A stretch of 17,581 bases of DNA from Gemmatimonadota bacterium (lineage in GTDB: Bacteria > Latescibacterota > UBA2968 > UBA8231), in the NCBI GenBank assembly GCA_018673255.1, contig JABHDC010000205.1, positions 1-17,581 on the forward strand, in the 5' to 3' direction. A program made the translations under genes and the position numbers. The notes below the pieces were generated by a model. That model was not told the origin of the DNA. It made no database searches and was given only the letters and a program-made list of their open reading frames with translations. Position 1 is the first letter of the stretch. Every line of letters starts with the position of its first letter. Shown piece after piece: positions 7,217 through 14,876 of the stretch.

Positions 7217-7246
7217 AATATAGTGTATTGAGCAGGTCTTTTCCAA
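7217..7246 (-). promoter_or_regulatory. Candidate sigma70-type promoter for the lipA operon
   Basis: On the minus strand TTGGAA (7246-7241) and TATATT (7222-7217) are separated by 18 bp, matching 4/6 and 5/6 of the sigma70 consensus. Transcription would begin near 7210, giving a leader of about 50 nt before the lipA ATG. The surrounding region is noticeably AT-richer than the genes. Called from sequence only. Confidence 0.5.
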
Positions 7247-7311
7247 ATTCTCACAGAAAACACTCGCAAAGGTCTTTGTGTTCTGATAGTTAGGGCAGGC
7301 GGGAAACACTT

Positions 7312-7339
7312 GAGGGGAGCCTGTTTTCAGGCCCCCCTC
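7312..7339 (-). terminator. Strong hairpin, probable terminator of the S41 protease gene
   Basis: GAGGGG (7312-7317) pairs with CCCCTC (7334-7339). After one A/C mismatch, GCCTG pairs with CAGGC around a TTTT loop, making about 11 base pairs in all. It begins 49 bp beyond the stop of the minus-strand protease gene. Neither side has a clear U-run, so it may act with Rho, or serve as an mRNA 3'-end stabiliser. The rest of the 230-bp gap holds only the lipA promoter elements. Confidence 0.6.
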
Positions 7340-7388
7340 GAAATACTCAACCCATCATCATGCGTGATCGTACCGATCGACGCCTGAT

Positions 7389-9278
7389 CTAGGGCGCCAC
7401 TTCGGCGCCTTCCAGGGCAGTGGAATCCATGCTGGCGGCGACACTCGTCGAACCGATCACGGCACGCTGGAACCAGGACGCGTACTCCACCTCGTCTTCC
7501 AGGATCTGCTGAGCCCGAAGGACCTGCGGATTGACGCGAGTGTCGTAGATGTAGGCGTTGCCGATGCCATGGGCCTTCTCGCGAATATCGAAGGTCAGCT
7601 TCCATCGAAACAACTGATCATTGTCGCTCCAATGTCGCTCTTCGATCAGCTCGACTTCTTCAGCCACATCCGACAGATGTCGATCTGCGCCGCCCGAATC
7701 CTCTTCTTCGGCCAGATTCTGACGCAATTGCTGCACCTGGTGCTCCAGGGAACTGACGTATTCGAATCCGTCCGTGTCGACGTAGTCACGGAATGACTCG
7801 ATGGTCTGGTTGTTTACGACGAAGTCATCCGCCACATCGTTCTCGGCCGCGTAGTCCCGGGCGAAGCGGAAGAAACGGCTGTTGAGCGTCCGCCATCCCT
7901 CCAACTGGCGATAGAGGGATGTGGTCTGGCGACGATCCATCTGGATATCGGGTGTGATTCCACCAGCGCCGCGAACGTGTCGACCGAGGCCGAGGGTCGT
8001 GAAGTCCTGTTCAGCCATGGCAACCAGGGTGGAGTCCTTACGCATGCGTCGATCGATCGAACGACCACTGGGGATGAAGTAGGCTGATATGGTCAGCTTC
8101 AGTTCGGCTCGTTCACCGATCTTCACCGGTTGCTGAACCGATCCCTTGCCTACGGTCTGTGTGCCGAGGACCAGTCCACGGTCCCAGTCCTGAATGGCAC
8201 CGGCGACAATCTCAGAGGCGCTGGCCGAGCGACCATCGACGAGAATCACCAATGGGCCCTCACCGAACAGCGCCTCTTTCTCCGTGTACAGCTTGGTCGT
8301 GTCCTGGAAGGCCCGACCCGCCGTGTAGACGACGAGTCGATCTTTGGGAAGGAACAGATCGGCGATGGCTACGGCCTCGTGCAGGTAACCACCACTGTTG
8401 CCGCGCAGGTCGAAGATCAGCCGTTCCAACCCTTCGTCCAGCAGCCCCTCGAGGGCTTCACGCACCTCGATCGAGCACTTGTGCTGGAAGCCACTGAGTC
8501 GGATGTAGCCCGTGTCTTCGGAGAGCATGCCCGCATAGGGGACACTGTTGAGGTGAACGACCTCGCGGGTCACGGTCAGATCAAAGGGGGCGTCGCGACC
8601 CGCACGTGACAGGGTCAGGGTCACATCGGTGCCCGCCTTACCACGCATGCGGTCGGCGGCGTCGCTGGCATCCATCTCCTTCGTCGTCTCGCCATCGATG
8701 GCCAGGATCAGGTCACCGGATTTTACACCTGCCCGGGCGGCGGGCGCATCCGGGTGCACGAGAGACCAGACGCCGATGGCGCTATCCGGATAGACAACCT
8801 GAATGCGGAAGCCAAGGCCGCCATACTCGCCATCCACATCGATCCGGAAGTTGTCGAGGTGGTTGTTCTCCATGAACACCGTATCCGGGTCGAGGATCGA
8901 CATCATCCCGGCAATGCCATATCTGACCAGCGTATCAGGAGACACACTGTAGTGGGCCCGGTTGTTTATGGTATGGGCGATCTGTTCGAAGGTGATGAAA
9001 TTCTCGCGCCAGTTCTTGCTCTCGAGGCTCAGTTCAAAGTCCGAGGCTGGGTCAAGGGAGCGGAAGATGCCTCTGAGACCTGCCCGCATCAGCGAGTCTG
9101 CGGGCACCTCGTACATGTAGTATTTCTGGATGTAGTTGACGATTGGATAGAACGAATCTTTGAGTTCGTCCTTCAGTGTCGGTTGAACCGGCGTTGTCTC
9201 GGCCTGCAACGTGCAGGACAGGACGAGCAGTAGCACAGCGGCACCGCGGTATCGGGCGGCGCGCAAGCGCTGTCGCAT
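7389..9278 (-). CDS. C-terminal processing peptidase, S41 family with PDZ domain
   Basis: A 629-aa exported serine protease of the CtpA/Prc family, acting in the envelope on C-termini of substrate proteins. A signal peptide (basic start, then AAVLLLVLSCTLQA) probably ends after residue 26; the cysteine at 22 leaves a lipoprotein possible. A PDZ domain spans about 150-240 (GEYGGLGFRI to LTVTREV). The catalytic core has S353 in GRSASASEIVAG and K378 in TVGKGSV, the expected 25-residue spacing. FDLRGNSGG and SAYFIPSGRSID are also typical. About 200 residues follow the core and look charged and helical. The ATG at 9278 has GGGAG upstream and is the only start that yields a signal peptide; the frame is open further upstream but without one. 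The gene stands alone, with a hairpin downstream. Confidence 0.95.
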   Translation of the reverse strand: MRQRLRAARYRGAAVLLLVLSCTLQAETTPVQPTLKDELKDSFYPIVNYIQKYYMYEVPADSLMRAGLRGIFRSLDPASDFELSLESKNWRENFITFEQIAHTINNRAHYSVSPDTLVRYGIAGMMSILDPDTVFMENNHLDNFRIDVDGEYGGLGFRIQVVYPDSAIGVWSLVHPDAPAARAGVKSGDLILAIDGETTKEMDASDAADRMRGKAGTDVTLTLSRAGRDAPFDLTVTREVVHLNSVPYAGMLSEDTGYIRLSGFQHKCSIEVREALEGLLDEGLERLIFDLRGNSGGYLHEAVAIADLFLPKDRLVVYTAGRAFQDTTKLYTEKEALFGEGPLVILVDGRSASASEIVAGAIQDWDRGLVLGTQTVGKGSVQQPVKIGERAELKLTISAYFIPSGRSIDRRMRKDSTLVAMAEQDFTTLGLGRHVRGAGGITPDIQMDRRQTTSLYRQLEGWRTLNSRFFRFARDYAAENDVADDFVVNNQTIESFRDYVDTDGFEYVSSLEHQVQQLRQNLAEEEDSGGADRHLSDVAEEVELIEERHWSDNDQLFRWKLTFDIREKAHGIGNAYIYDTRVNPQVLRAQQILEDEVEYASWFQRAVIGSTSVAASMDSTALEGAEVAP

Positions 9279-9650
9279 GGGGGGCTCCCGCGTCAGAAGT
9301 TTTTTTGCAGGTGGACAGGTGGAGAGGATCTCAGGCAGAATCCCGAAGATACTCAGCGACCCGCACTCGGCGCAACGAGTATGCAAACTGCGCAAGTGAT
9401 AACATGGCGCCGATAGACAGAATATGCCACAGCCCGGATTCATCGCTCGAGCGCGAAGGCAGGATCGTGCATATCCTACAGTGATTATTGACATTTAGTA
9501 GAGGTAGATCTATAATTCCCCGGTTGTGACGCTCTGAGTATTGTCACGGTTCCGAGGGGTGCATTCCGGAGTGGGTTGTGGTCCCGGATGTTCTGGTAGA
9601 TGTCCTGATATCAGTGGCCTTTGTGCCACGACGTGGAGAATCGACACGAC
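9279..9650. other. 372-bp divergent intergenic region
   Basis: The gap between the minus-strand S41 protease and the plus-strand M23 peptidase genes has no convincing gene. It carries a consensus promoter facing right (9488-9516) and a 7-T run at 9300-9306. Just after the expected transcription start is a small inverted repeat, GTGAC (9526-9530) with GTCAC (9543-9547). The leader of the M23 gene would be about 125 nt. I could not find a convincing promoter for the protease on the opposite strand. Confidence 0.6.
9488..9516 (+). promoter_or_regulatory. Perfect-consensus sigma70 promoter for the M23/FlgT-like/lptE cluster
   Basis: TTGACA at 9488-9493 and TATAAT at 9511-9516 with exactly 17 bp between match the sigma70 consensus at all twelve positions. 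Expected transcription start is about 9523, leaving a leader of about 125 nt before the M23 ATG at 9651. Such a match suggests strong constitutive expression, if this organism's main sigma factor reads the usual consensus. Confidence 0.8.
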
Positions 9651-10676
9651 ATGCCGAGAAAGCGGATCACGTTCATCGTCATCCCTCCCAATGACGGGCA
9701 GATGCAGGAGTATAAGTTCTCCTCCAAGCTGCTCTGGTTGGGCATCGGACTCCTCTTCCTCACCATCTCTTCCCTCGGCTACTACGCTTTCGAGTTTCAT
9801 TCGCGCGTCGATCAAGCAGGGCGGATCGCTGGATTGATGGATGAGAATGAGCACCTCGTACGCGGGCTGCAGGCCTCCGAGCGAGGCATCGTTGAACTCG
9901 AGCAGCAGATGGACCGGGTCGTGGCGCTTGATGCGCGATTGCGTGCCCATCATGAGATGGCCCCCATGCCGTCGGCTGGCGTCGGTGGACCGGAAGAACC
10001 GGGTGATCTGCCCGAAGATTACACGACCCTCCCGGTTCGCAAGCGCGCACTGCTCGAGAATCTCTCCCTGAAGATCGATCGACTTCAGCGTGAAGCGCAG
10101 CTGCAGCAGAGCAGCTTTGGCGAATTGATGGCCCGCTTCAACGAAAACGATGCGGACCTGCTCTACGTGCCGGCCATTGCGCCCGTACCGCGAGACAAGA
10201 CCTGGAAATCTTCGAAATTCGGTGATCGCACCGATCCCTTTACCGGCCGTCCCGCCTACCACTCAGGCATCGACTTCGCCGGGCGCCCAGGAATTGAGGT
10301 GTCGGCCACGGCAAATGGCACCATCGCCTATGCCTACGAGGATGTGCGTCTGGGACGGGTCGTGGTGATCGAACACAATCCCATCGTTGTCGACGAGAAT
10401 GGTGAAGAGACGACCCGCAAGGGTGTGTATCGCACCGAATACGGCCATCTCAGCAAGATCCTCGTCCACAAAGGGCAGCGCGTCTCGCGTGGTGATATCA
10501 TCGGCCTCATGGGTACCACGGGCCGCTCGACGGGGCCGCACCTGCACTACTCAGTACGCTACCAGGATCGACGCCGGGGAGGACGCCGGGGGTACATCGA
10601 TCCTGCCGATTTCCTGCTCAACTGGCTGGCTGACGATACGGTATCGGGTTATGTCGCCTCGCGTGGTGACGAGTAA
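9651..10676 (+). CDS. Membrane-anchored M23 (LytM) peptidoglycan endopeptidase
   Basis: A 341-aa zinc metallopeptidase homologue that would cut peptide cross-links in peptidoglycan or serve as an amidase activator. An N-terminal membrane helix spans about residues 27-48 with a short cytoplasmic basic start. A coiled coil of about 50 residues and a second helical stretch (about 128-168) follow. The LytM domain starts near 186 (SSKFGDRTDPFTGRPAYHSG). All zinc and catalytic residues are present: H204-x3-D208, H266 in YGHL, and H297-x-H299 in GPHLHY, so it should be active. An insertion of about 15 residues (near 243-259) separates the strands before YGHL. The ATG at 9651 follows GGAG at 9635-9638, a rather long spacing; a TTG ten codons upstream is less likely. 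A perfect promoter lies upstream. Confidence 0.93.
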   Translation: MPRKRITFIVIPPNDGQMQEYKFSSKLLWLGIGLLFLTISSLGYYAFEFHSRVDQAGRIAGLMDENEHLVRGLQASERGIVELEQQMDRVVALDARLRAHHEMAPMPSAGVGGPEEPGDLPEDYTTLPVRKRALLENLSLKIDRLQREAQLQQSSFGELMARFNENDADLLYVPAIAPVPRDKTWKSSKFGDRTDPFTGRPAYHSGIDFAGRPGIEVSATANGTIAYAYEDVRLGRVVVIEHNPIVVDENGEETTRKGVYRTEYGHLSKILVHKGQRVSRGDIIGLMGTTGRSTGPHLHYSVRYQDRRRGGRRGYIDPADFLLNWLADDTVSGYVASRGDE

Positions 10677-10723
10677 CTCCCGCGACGGTCACACCTCGTT
10701 GTCGTATCTGCGTCACCTGACCT

Positions 10724-10754
10724 GCGCCGGTCTGCCCTCTGGGTGGTCCGGCGT
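10724..10754 (+). terminator. Hairpin between the M23 and FlgT-like genes
   Basis: CGCCGG (10725-10730) pairs with CCGGCG (10748-10753), and inside the loop CCC (10735-10737) can pair with GGG (10741-10743). There is no U-run, so it could be a weak or Rho-assisted terminator, an attenuator, or an mRNA processing barrier. The rest of this 134-bp gap holds only the AGGAG ribosome site at 10800-10804. Confidence 0.35.
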
Positions 10755-10810
10755 TACCTGTTTGTGCCGCACAACTATCACGCCCCGATCCCGTCTGTCA
10801 GGAGTTCACA

Positions 10811-11410
10811 ATGAGTGACACACCGTCCATCACCGGGAAGATCGCCGCCGTTATCGATGCGACCACTCTCGTTCTCAATGTCGGATCCGCACAGGGCGTG
10901 CGGGAAGGGATGCTCTTTGCCGTCGTCGCCGCCCAGCAGGAGATCGTGGACCCCGATACCGGCGCGAGTCTGGGCCCGTGGGAAATCGTCAAGACGCGCC
11001 TCGTTGTCACCCACGTCCAGGACGTGATGTGCACCGCCCGTCCTCCACTGCTTGAGAAGGCACCCGCTTCGGGCACGCTCAGCGAAATGATGGTGCGCCA
11101 CTCCTTCGGGCTCTACGGCGAACGGGCAGAGGCCGGCGAGCGCCGGGCGCTGGATGTCGTGCAGGGGAGTGCGAGCGGGCGCCCCAGTGTGGCACCGATC
11201 GCTGTCGGAGATGGCGTGCGCTCTATCGCGCTGGATCTGAATGCTGGCGGAACGACTGCGCCATCGGCTCAGACCAGCGATCTGCCTTCGCAGGCCTATG
11301 GTACGCCGAGTCCAACTGAAGCTGGCGCAGTCACCGACGAGACCAGCACAGCCAATGACCCGACGCCGACCCAGGCGCAGGAGGCCCAGTCGAAGGAGGC
11401 CCAGGAGTGA
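10811..11410 (+). CDS. FlgT C-terminal-domain-like protein with low-complexity tail
   Basis: A 199-aa protein. Residues about 5-85 resemble the small beta-domain found at the C-terminus of FlgT and of some CsgG-type envelope proteins: a strand VLNVGSAQGVREGMLFAVV, then VDPDTGASLGPWEIVKTRL and a V-x-HVQD strand. The second half, from about residue 135, is a low-complexity tail rich in Ala, Thr, Pro, Glu and Gln and probably disordered. No signal peptide or membrane helix is visible, which is odd if the domain acts outside the cytoplasm. AGGAG at 10800-10804 is well spaced (6 nt) before the ATG. The stop overlaps the GTG start of the LptE-like gene by 4 bp, so the two are coupled. No flagellar or curli genes are nearby, so a flagellar role is not supported. 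Confidence 0.7.
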   Translation: MSDTPSITGKIAAVIDATTLVLNVGSAQGVREGMLFAVVAAQQEIVDPDTGASLGPWEIVKTRLVVTHVQDVMCTARPPLLEKAPASGTLSEMMVRHSFGLYGERAEAGERRALDVVQGSASGRPSVAPIAVGDGVRSIALDLNAGGTTAPSAQTSDLPSQAYGTPSPTEAGAVTDETSTANDPTPTQAQEAQSKEAQE

Positions 11411-11901
11411 AGGTGCGGTGGATCTGCTGGGTTCTGGCCTGCCTGCTGGCCGGGTGTGCGCACTACTCCACCACGGCGGGACTGGTTGGTGGGATCCGTA
11501 CCGTCGCGATCCCCACGGCAGGCAACCAGACTTCTGAAGTCGACGTGGCGCAGCGGCTCACGGAACGGGCAGTGGATGCATTCCTGGATGACGGTCGTCT
11601 GCGCGTGATCGATGAGGAATCGGCCGACGCCTTGCTGTTGCTGCAGGTGACCGACCTGGAGGACGAACCCCACACCTACTCGGCAAGTGAGGTCACAGAG
11701 CAGTATCGCTACCGGGTATTTGTTACAACGATCCTCGAGCGTGCCAATGGCGGGGGTGTGCTGTTGGAATTGGGATCGTTGTCGGGCTTTGGGACCTATG
11801 ATGCAGCCCTGCCAGATGAGGAGGGCCGCGAACCGGCCATCGATGCAGCCATGGACATGGTCATCGAAGAGATCGTCGACCGCACGACAGCGTCCTGGTA
11901 G
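11407..11901 (+). CDS. lptE: LptE-like LPS-assembly outer-membrane lipoprotein
   Basis: A 164-aa lipoprotein resembling LptE, the plug partner of LptD in outer-membrane LPS insertion. The signal MKVRWICWVLACLLAGC has a good lipobox (LLAGC), placing the lipidated cysteine at about residue 17. After it comes AHYSTTAGLVGGIRTVAIPT, matching the family's 'Y...i.tVaIP.f.N.t' opening. Next is a helix with DVAQRLTERAVDAFLDDGRLRVI, then SADALLLLQVTDLEDEPHTY and strands ending in a C-terminal helix, the usual alpha/beta order and length for LptE. The start is GTG at 11407, overlapping the previous stop as GTGA, with AGGAG at 11402-11406. It ends 13 bp before the convergent M20 gene with no hairpin between. 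Assignment rests on pattern, since LptE sequences diverge strongly. Confidence 0.8.
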   Translation: MKVRWICWVLACLLAGCAHYSTTAGLVGGIRTVAIPTAGNQTSEVDVAQRLTERAVDAFLDDGRLRVIDEESADALLLLQVTDLEDEPHTYSASEVTEQYRYRVFVTTILERANGGGVLLELGSLSGFGTYDAALPDEEGREPAIDAAMDMVIEEIVDRTTASW

Positions 11902-11914
11902 CGTCCTTCCGAGA

Positions 11915-13150
11915 TCAGCTCTTCAAGCCGCAATAGTCAGCGGCGGCCAGCGCATACACACAGGCCGCATCGGCCATGCGTTTGATGTCCACCCATTCCT
12001 CGTCTGCGTGGGCCGTCTCATTGGACGGGCCATAATAGAAGGTGGGCACGGCGCACCCGTGAACGTAGAGATTGGCATCTCCAACAATGCGCATTCCGAC
12101 CACATCCGGTGCATCGCCGCTGATGAGTGAATGAGCGGCTGCTACGGCCTGCACCGCCGCATCCTCGGCCGGTGTCTCAAAGGGCTCGCGCTCGTGTTCC
12201 ATCTCCACACGCAGATCGAGCTGACCCGCCTCAGCAAAGGGACGGGCGAGTGACCTCAATTCCTCCAGGATCTGTGCCGCGTCACGACCCGGGCACCAGC
12301 GTCGCGTGCCTGTGAGTGTGCATTGCGTCGGTGTCCGGTTGAAGTAGTCACCTCCATGCACTGCACCCAGGTCGATGCGCTCGGCGCCTGCCAGGGCATG
12401 CTGAGTCGTCGCATCCAGTTCCTGTTGATGCGCGTGGACGGCGCCGATCAATTCGCCGAGATGGCGCAAGGGATTGTCGGCGAAGGGGACATACTGTGTG
12501 TGCATGCCGCCGCGATCCGAATCCAGGGTGATGGTGAAGACCATGGAGCCCATGCTCATCACCCACAGTGCGTCGCGCCCCTCGACGATGAGGATGCGAT
12601 CGGCCGGCACCCGCCGGTCTTTGATGTCGTCGATCAGCGCCAGGGGGCCATCCTTGCGCGCGATGGTCTCCTCGTGTCCGACGACGGCGCTCAGTACCAG
12701 GTCGCCCCGTAACTGGATGCCACTGTCGAGGATGGCTTTGGCTGCGCCCAGCATCGACGCCATGCCACCCTTCATATCGGTTGCTCCCCGACCATAGAGC
12801 TGATCAGGTGTGCGGCGTGGGGGCCATGCATCACCCAGCGGGATGGTGTCGAGGTGTCCATTGAGCATCAGTGTGGGACCATCACCCGTGCCGGCGATAC
12901 GGGCGTACAGATTGTTGCGCCCATCGGCGCCGACGGTCCGCACATCGACCTTCAGCCCGAGATCGTGCAACTGGCGCTCAAAGAGGGCGCACACCTCGCC
13001 TTCTTCCATGGTGACACTGGGAATCTGCAAGAGGTCCCACGCACGGTCCGCGATCCAGTCGGTGTCGATACAAGCGACGAGCTGACGTTCGGTGTCTGAG
13101 GCATGACGCTCGGTGTCGATGATCCGGGGACGGGTATCGTCAGAGGGCAT
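11915..13150 (-). CDS. M20 family metallopeptidase/deacylase (ArgE/DapE type)
   Basis: A 411-aa di-zinc amidohydrolase of the M20 family, which removes acyl or amino-acid groups from small amides and dipeptides. Metal and catalytic residues are visible: H99-x-D101 in NGHLDTIP, bridging D125 in GRGATDMKGG, the base and ligand E160-E161 in GHEET, E190 in ILIVEG, and a C-terminal histidine in SNETAHADEEW. A dimerisation/lid domain lies between about 200 and 310. The first ~30 residues are an extension beyond the usual start. The ATG at 13150 lies 2 bp after the stop of the GGT-like gene, so the pair is co-transcribed. The exact substrate (acetylornithine, succinyl-diaminopimelate, or another N-acyl compound) cannot be told. 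Pairing with a GGT homologue favours catabolism of amides over biosynthesis (inference). Confidence 0.93.
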   Translation of the reverse strand: MPSDDTRPRIIDTERHASDTERQLVACIDTDWIADRAWDLLQIPSVTMEEGEVCALFERQLHDLGLKVDVRTVGADGRNNLYARIAGTGDGPTLMLNGHLDTIPLGDAWPPRRTPDQLYGRGATDMKGGMASMLGAAKAILDSGIQLRGDLVLSAVVGHEETIARKDGPLALIDDIKDRRVPADRILIVEGRDALWVMSMGSMVFTITLDSDRGGMHTQYVPFADNPLRHLGELIGAVHAHQQELDATTQHALAGAERIDLGAVHGGDYFNRTPTQCTLTGTRRWCPGRDAAQILEELRSLARPFAEAGQLDLRVEMEHEREPFETPAEDAAVQAVAAAHSLISGDAPDVVGMRIVGDANLYVHGCAVPTFYYGPSNETAHADEEWVDIKRMADAACVYALAAADYCGLKS

Positions 13151-13152
13151 CC

Positions 13153-14775
13153 CTATTCCTCCACTGCGGCTGCGTGCCGGCGCGCGGCCGGATCACCTGC
13201 GGCACGGGCCACGCCATCCGGATCGATCTGCAGCATCACCGGCGTACCGATGGGGCCGGATGTGGTGGCGACCCGATGACCTCGGGCGCCCAGATCCTGT
13301 CGAATGGCTTCGGGAATGGCCTCGTTGATCTGCAGTGACCCTGCATCCTTGAAGGTCTGCTCGCGGATCGGGTCAGGATCGAAAGAGTCCTCGTGGTTCC
13401 CCGTCGAGAATCTGGGGGTGGTCACCGCATCGGCGGGGGCCATGCCGAAGTCGATGGCATTGGTGAGCAGACTGAGGGCGGTCTGGTCCTGCAGGTCGCC
13501 CCCGGCGACACTGATGGCCATGGCCGGTCTACCTTGCTTAAGAACCAGCGTCGGCGTCAGCGTAATCCGCGGTCGTTTGCCGGGCTGAATGCAATTGGGA
13601 TGGCCCGGTGTCGTATTGAGACTGCGGAGGCGATTGCCGTAGGTGACACCGGCGGCACCGCCTCCATCATGATCTGTCGGAACATTTGCACTCGGTGTGG
13701 CGGCCACGACATTGCCCCAGCGGTCGGCGATGACACAGGTGGTCGTGCCACCGGGCCCCGGCCGGAAGAAACCCTCACCCGCCAGTGGGCGCAGGCCGTA
13801 TGGATCGCCGGGGCGTGCCTCGTGGGAGGCGGAGCCGGGGTCGATGAGGGGGCGTCGCAGCTCTGTGTAACGTTCGCTGAGCAGCGATGGCAGGGGGACA
13901 CCGGTGAATTGGGGGTCACCGTAGTAGGCGTCGCGATCAGCCATGGCCAGTTTGAGGGCCTCCACGGCGTGATGGATGGCATCGGCTGAGAGGTGTCCCA
14001 TCCCGGCCAGGTCGAAGCCATCCAGCAGACGCAGCGTCTGGCACAGGACGGGCCCCTGCGTCCACGGACCACACTTGCAGACCGCGTATCCCCGGTAGTC
14101 GGCGATCACGGGTTCCTCGATGGTTGTCACGTGCAGGGCCAGGTCCTGGCGCCGCAGGAATCCACCCTTCTCGACGTAGTATCTCTCCAGCTCTTCGGCA
14201 ATATCATTGCGACTCGCGTGCCGACCATAGAATCGGTCGCAGGCGGCCTGCAGGCGCGCCTCCCGTGAGCCGGTGGTCTGTGCTTCTTCTTCGACCATGC
14301 GACGCAGCGTGTGGGCCAGTCTCGGGTGCCAGGACTCGTCACCCTCATCGAGCAGGGCCAGCACCGGGGCTGTTACCTGGGCAAGCGTCATGGTTCCGAA
14401 GTGCTGCAGGAGGGTGATGCACGTGTCTACAACCGCGGGCACGGGGGCCATCTTGATGTCACCGTCGCCCGGTATCCCGTGGCGCATATACCAGTCGATG
14501 GCCTCGGGCGAACTTGGTGCCCGGCCCTGGCCCGAGAGAGCCTGGACACGACCGTGGGCGACACTGTGGATGAGGACCGGTACTTCACCACCGATGCTGC
14601 ACAGGATGTGATCGGTCACATTGAGTGCAAGGATCGTGGCCGCCGCCGCATCGGCCGCATTGCCACCGGCTTCGAGTATGTGGATTCCAGCCTCGACGGC
14701 TGCGGCGCCACCGGCAGCGACGACGCCGTGAGATCCGGTTGCCTGCCAGTCGTGAGTAGGAGGCGTGGGGCTCAT
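13153..14775 (-). CDS. Gamma-glutamyltransferase homologue (Ntn hydrolase)
   Basis: A 540-aa protein of the GGT family, self-processing Ntn hydrolases that cleave gamma-glutamyl or related amides. The N-terminal opening HGVVAAGGAAAVEAGIHILE and GGNAADAA are typical. The expected cleavage site and nucleophile are T344-T345 in GGTTTCVIAD. The usual histidine after the two threonines is T346 here. Downstream motifs NRL..LNTTPGHPNCIQPGKRP and the oxyanion-type VAGGDLQDQ (about 423-431) match YwrD-like GGT relatives. No signal peptide is visible, so it is probably cytosolic, unlike classical periplasmic GGT. The ATG at 14775 gives the family start; the frame is open upstream only into the divergent gene. 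It is the first gene of a two-gene unit with the M20 enzyme. Confidence 0.9.
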   Translation of the reverse strand: MSPTPPTHDWQATGSHGVVAAGGAAAVEAGIHILEAGGNAADAAAATILALNVTDHILCSIGGEVPVLIHSVAHGRVQALSGQGRAPSSPEAIDWYMRHGIPGDGDIKMAPVPAVVDTCITLLQHFGTMTLAQVTAPVLALLDEGDESWHPRLAHTLRRMVEEEAQTTGSREARLQAACDRFYGRHASRNDIAEELERYYVEKGGFLRRQDLALHVTTIEEPVIADYRGYAVCKCGPWTQGPVLCQTLRLLDGFDLAGMGHLSADAIHHAVEALKLAMADRDAYYGDPQFTGVPLPSLLSERYTELRRPLIDPGSASHEARPGDPYGLRPLAGEGFFRPGPGGTTTCVIADRWGNVVAATPSANVPTDHDGGGAAGVTYGNRLRSLNTTPGHPNCIQPGKRPRITLTPTLVLKQGRPAMAISVAGGDLQDQTALSLLTNAIDFGMAPADAVTTPRFSTGNHEDSFDPDPIREQTFKDAGSLQINEAIPEAIRQDLGARGHRVATTSGPIGTPVMLQIDPDGVARAAGDPAARRHAAAVEE

Positions 14776-14824
14776 GAGTGGTATTCTCTGCAGAATGGGT
14801 GAGCAGGACTGTTGTCGGGAGCCT

Positions 14825-14845
14825 ACCGTACGTAACGTAGACGGT
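14825..14845. promoter_or_regulatory. Operator-like dyad between divergent units
   Basis: TACGT (14829-14833) and ACGTA (14835-14839) form a perfect dyad around A14834. The flanking ACCG (14825-14828) and CGGT (14842-14845) extend it after a two-base asymmetry. It overlaps a weak minus-strand promoter candidate: TTGGCA at 14853-14848, 17 bp, then TACGGT at 14830-14825. It lies 32 bp before the lactonase ATG. This arrangement suits a regulator acting on one or both divergent units; no regulator gene is in the window. Confidence 0.45.
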
Positions 14846-14876
14846 GATGCCAACCTCCTACAACCTATGAGAACCC

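Noticed and set aside
9279..9494. In-frame upstream extension of the S41 protease to a start at 9494
   Set aside because: The extra 72 residues are Cys-rich with no similarity to a signal peptide, while the ATG at 9278 gives a good ribosome site and export signal.
9510..10262. 250-aa minus-strand open frame opposite the M23 gene
   Set aside because: Runs antisense through the zinc-peptidase gene and into its promoter region; no family features.
10811..11410. Flagellar assembly role for the FlgT-like protein
   Set aside because: No other flagellar gene is in the window and there is no export signal; only a domain resemblance is supported.
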